The position numbers and the translations under genes are program-made. Below the pieces are notes generated by a model, which saw only the letters and a program-made list of their open reading frames with translations, was not told the origin of the DNA and made no database searches. A stretch of 62,925 nt of DNA from Amphimedon queenslandica (Eukaryota; Porifera; Demospongiae; Haplosclerida; Niphatidae), in the NCBI RefSeq assembly GCF_000090795.2, contig NW_003546724.1, positions 3,612 through 66,536 on the forward strand. Direction: 5' to 3'. This document shows positions 59,046-62,925 of the stretch, in pieces; position 1 is the first letter of the stretch; each line of letters opens with the position of its first letter.

Positions 59046-62000
59046 ATGGCAACTCCTTTTGTAAGAAGAAAATCAATAAAAGAGCTAGGTTAGTCACATC
59101 ATGGTCACATAATACTATACCATTATGCTGCTACTTTTTTATGCATTTTTAATAGGTATAGGCCATCTTTCTGAGATATTTTCTTTACTAGTAAAACATG
59201 GATTTCCTTTTGTTGATTACGATGATCTTGGTCTTCAATTAGGGCTATCACGTTCTACACTTGATATCATTACTCACCAAAATAGTGGAAATGTTGATAG
59301 CTGTGTAATAGAGTGTTTGAAAGCATGGTTACAAGGGGATCCAGAACCAACATTTGATGTATTAATACAAGCATTAAGGGAGATGGAAGAGAATACTGTA
59401 GCAGATGGGATTGAAAAAGAAAGTAATAAGCAATTCTATGTTATGATATAATTATAATAGATTATATTAATTAGTACTATATATAGATACATTATATACA
59501 CCTGTACAGAGCTACTTGTACTTTGCTCAAGTAGTATATGAGACACAGAGACCAGGAAGAGAATGGCTGATGAGAGTCATTTTTGGTAAAGACTTGGATT
59601 TGCTTGCAATGGTAGATTTATTTAGTGAAAACTTAACAATGATTATTTTTAAACTTCTATAGCACATTAACAAGTTCAAAAAAGTTGATGAGGAAAGTAT
59701 TGAGATATCTTTTCAGTTTAAAGATAATGACGATGGATTCATTGAGTTATGCTTTAATGATGAACATTGTCCTAAGGGATGGTCTGTGAGACCTCATCAA
59801 CCACCTTTAAAAGTAAGAGTTTCAATTAATTGTTACAGTAGACCTATGAATCTTTTATGGCAATAGGTTAGTCGAAGTGCCATTGATAAATATGGCAGCA
59901 TGTCACCTCCTCGTTTTCCACAATGCTTAATCACAATCACGGCTACCTCTGGTGAAGATGCAGCTCAAGAATTAATCTATCCTGTGACAATGAGAGGAGT
60001 TAAATCTGATACTGAGAAGATTTTTATTACATTAACAAAAGGTTAGTATCATTTATTTTTATAATTTGATCAGTATATAATGTTTCACAGGCACCATTAA
60101 GCAATCACATAAAAGCTCTGCTAAATTATCTATTCCAAAAGGTATATTACTGGTAGATTTTAGATTAATTTATATTAGTAAAATTTACCTGCATGAATCT
60201 AAATTCTAGGAAAAATAGAAAAATGGCTAGAAGAAGGTGAAGTTGAGCTAAAAGTTACTCGTATCAATATGCATGGTCCACCTAGAGCTGGTAAAACGTG
60301 TTCACAGCGCCTCCTACTAAATGAACCACCACCACCTTTTTACCAACTCACTGGTAGTACACCTGTAGTTTGTCCTGCTGTTCAAGCAACAAGAATATCT
60401 ATTGACGATAAGAATAAGAAGTGGAAGAGGGTTGAAATTGATGATTTACTTAGCCAGTTAGCATCTACAGAGGTTGATGAAGTGCCAATGCCTCAAAAAG
60501 ATATATTTGCTTGTTTAGATGTGCCATCATTAGAAAAAACACCAGCTAAAAATAAACAAACCATAAATAAATTAACTGAGAAAAAACCAACCAATATAAA
60601 ATTAACCAAAAAACCAATGGTTGTGGAAGTATTTAAAAAAATTTTAGGCGCTTCTGAAGCTGGTAAATCTAGAAAATTAAGTACAAATTGGGTGTATTTT
60701 ATTGATTCTGGTGGTCAACCAGCATATCGAGAGTTGCTACCTCTTTTTACAAGAGCAGCTGCACTGAATATTATCACTATTGATCTTACCAAACCTCTTG
60801 ACGAAAAGTGTGAGTTTCAATATTGTATTGGTCAACACACATCTGCTATAAAAACTAATCTGAAATATTCCAATCTTGATATCATCCAGTCAACAATTAG
60901 CTCCGAAGCTATGTTCAGTCCCATCAAATTTCCCTATGTCTCTCAAAATCCTGACCACCCCCATTATCTTATACTTGGTACACGTAAAGAGTTGGTAACT
61001 GAGGAAAACCTAAAAGCAATGAATGAAATGCTGATAGAATATAAAGCAAATAAGAAAGTTATTAAGCATAATGAGCGTCAAGACTCAATTATATTTCCAG
61101 TTAATACTATGCTTCCTGGTGGATCTAAAGAAAGAGAAGAAGCTAGTATGAAAATTTGTACTGAAATTTCAAATGCCAGAGTTGCCATGACAATTAAGCT
61201 ACCGATTCGATTGTTTCCATTTGAAATATCACTTCAAATTGAAGCTAAAAAGATGAATCGAAGTTTTCTTACAAAAGAAGAAGTGATTGAAATCGGTAAG
61301 CAACTCCGACTTGATAAAGAATCAGATATCAATGATGCTCTGCAATATTTACACAATGTGACTATCATTCTTTATTACCATGATGTCCTACCAAACTTAA
61401 TATTTGTCGATCCTAAACCAATTCTTGATGTTCTTTCACATCTAATAGCTATCACATATGTCAATCATACTGATTTACATTTGATTGCTGATCCACCTCC
61501 TTCATCAAAGGAAAGAGATTGTCTCATAAAATTAGGCCTTTTTAAAGAAGAACTTTTGGCAATTATTGGTAAAGAAATTTTTAATAATGATTTTCGACCA
61601 TCTGACATGATTAGGCTTCTGAATTATCTTCATATCATTGCTAAAGCAGAAAATAGAGAAGAAGGAGATTATTTTTTTCCATGTGCATTGCAATCTTATG
61701 ACAAGCTTAAAGACCCCCCAACAGAAATACAACCACTTATTATAGCATGGGAGATTGACAATAGTGGCACAACAAATTTAGCCATTCCACAAGGATTATT
61801 TCCTTTAACAATTGTTCATCTTTTAAAACAAAAAGGTGACATAGGCTTCACTCCAGTCAGTAAAGAATATTACAGGTGTCATGATGCAATGTCACTTCAT
61901 GTTTACATAGAAGGAGAAAAATACACCATAGACATCATCAATCTCTACACACATATTGAAATACATTTGGATGATTGCAAGAGGTTTTGTCCACAAATTC

Positions 62001-62850
62001 GTCGATTTGTCACAAAAGCTATTACCAAAAGCAGAATAGAACTCAGAGTTGGTAAAAACTTTATTTTTGCATTCAAATGCCATATAAATGAACAATGTTA
62101 CTGCATTGTTCAGGAAGATAAGTTCTCTACTAGATGTACTTACTGTCGATCACGATTTAACATTCTACAAAAAGATGATAGCTATAGATGTTGGTTTAGT
62201 GATTTTCAGTTTTCCAGTTTGGGTTAGTAATTTGGATGTTATAGAATAATGAAATCATTATTAGTTACTTTTTAAGGTGCTGAAATCGGTATTAAAAGAA
62301 AAAGGACTTCACAAGGTATACTTTGATTTAATATAATTTTTTGCCTGAAGCTCTGTTATATTGTGTTTCCACATATTTACTAATTATCATTTCTAATGCT
62401 ACTATTTTTTCTACATTACATTATGATATTTTTTTAGAAGTGGAAGCATCATTAGCAGGTACATCTACAAAGCGACCCACATTGCAATCCACTGAATTAA
62501 GTAAACTTAATGTAGAAACTCTTAAATAATTTTTGTGACTATACTTTTCATTAGATACCAGTGATCTTGTTGACATACGTGATTTACTGAAAAAGCATGG
62601 ATATTCTGGTATAGATTATTATGATCTTGGTCTTCGTCTGGGTTTGCTCCCTTGTACACTTGATGTTATTAAGGATAATAACCATGGAAATGCTAAGAGC
62701 TGTCTAAGAGAGTGTTTGAAAGCATGGTTAGAACAAAGAGATAATGTGAAGAGTAAAGGTGTTCCAAGCTATAGTACATTAATACAAGGATTGAGGGATG
62801 AGGAAGAGAACACTGTAGCTGATGGAATTGAGAGAGACATTAATTTATAA
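59046..62850 (+). CDS. death domain - Roc-COR-like GTPase - death domain protein
   Basis: Ten exons give a continuous 1073-residue frame: 59046-59088, 59156-59422, 59487-59611, 59663-59812, 59867-60041, 60091-60141, 60210-62222, 62277-62315, 62438-62500, 62555-62850. Residues ~15-103 are a death domain (LGLQLGLSRSTLDII, ECLKAWLQG). Residues ~105-270 are a beta-rich region without a recognised match. Residues ~285-560 are a Roc-like GTPase with P-loop GPPRAGKT at 293-300, DSGGQP at 436-441 followed by ELLPLF, and LGTRKEL in the G4 position. A COR-like region follows to ~920. A short linker precedes the C-terminal death domain (residues ~978-1073; HGYSGIDYYDLGLRLGLL). No leucine-rich repeats or kinase. 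DAPK1 also combines ROCO with one death domain; two flanking domains are unusual. Nine introns are 49-122 bp. Confidence 0.85.
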
Positions 62851-62925
62851 TATTGAATAATGAATTATTGAATTAATTTATATAATGAATTGTTTACAAT
62901 TTATAATTTATCTACTTAGATTTTT

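Noticed and set aside
59487..59585. Donor at 59586 for exon 3 of the DD-ROCO gene
   Set aside because: It gives a stop codon three codons into the next exon. The donor after 59611 keeps the frame.

Overview
The window is AT-rich animal DNA. It has spliced genes with GT/AG introns, animal-type death-domain and SNF2 proteins, short inverted-repeat transposons and dispersed palindromic acatgtac microrepeats. Small introns (41-70 bp in several genes), the abundance of lineage-specific gene families and the death-domain/ROCO content fit a sponge, and the style resembles the demosponge Amphimedon. That placement is an inference; no search was possible.

Region 1 (1-31.4 kb) is a degenerating array of an unrecognised family of polytopic membrane proteins with about 8-9 membrane spans. 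Four loci are intact: three on the minus strand (3563-5476, 12628-14301, 18857-20518) and one on the plus strand (29469-31358). At least nine loci are broken or fragmentary. They include one copy spoiled by a single TGG-to-TGA change (16281-17894), one by loss of a base in a homopolymer (22324-23960), and mosaics in which opposite-strand fragments are joined head to head. Satellite-like ~176-bp repeats, a hAT-type element with a perfect 8-bp target duplication, a solo-LTR-like insert and a 69-bp hairpin element lie between the copies.

Region 2 (31.7-34.3 kb) holds two paralogous two-span surface proteins on the minus strand; a third, broken copy lies at 45.1-46.2 kb. Region 3 (34.5-44.1 kb) is a 20-exon SNF2 ATPase gene that I assign to transcription termination factor 2 (TTF2/lodestar). 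I reconstructed it as one continuous 1008-residue frame. Its 3' half is duplicated at 46.5-50.4 kb with all seven exons still open, and a decayed scrap of the last three exons lies at 57.8-58.4 kb.

Region 4 (44.4-62.9 kb) carries signalling-type genes next to the TTF2 3' copies: a death-domain-only protein of 108 residues (44408-44777), an 18-exon dynamin-like GTPase of 828 residues (50790-56285), and a 10-exon gene of 1073 residues (59046-62850). The last begins and ends with a death domain and has a Roc-COR-like GTPase between them. The layout suggests that TTF2 3' ends and death-domain genes were copied together, and that one death-domain copy became part of the ROCO gene. A possible death-domain signalling module with a dynamin-like neighbour is the most attractive biological hypothesis here.

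Several families of ~200-bp inverted-repeat elements (MITEs) are spread through introns. Two insertions are present in the duplicated TTF2 copy but absent from the parent, which shows them as discrete insertions. One family unusually carries tRNA-like A and B boxes between its inverted repeats. All gene models come from hand-read splice sites and frames and need RNA evidence.
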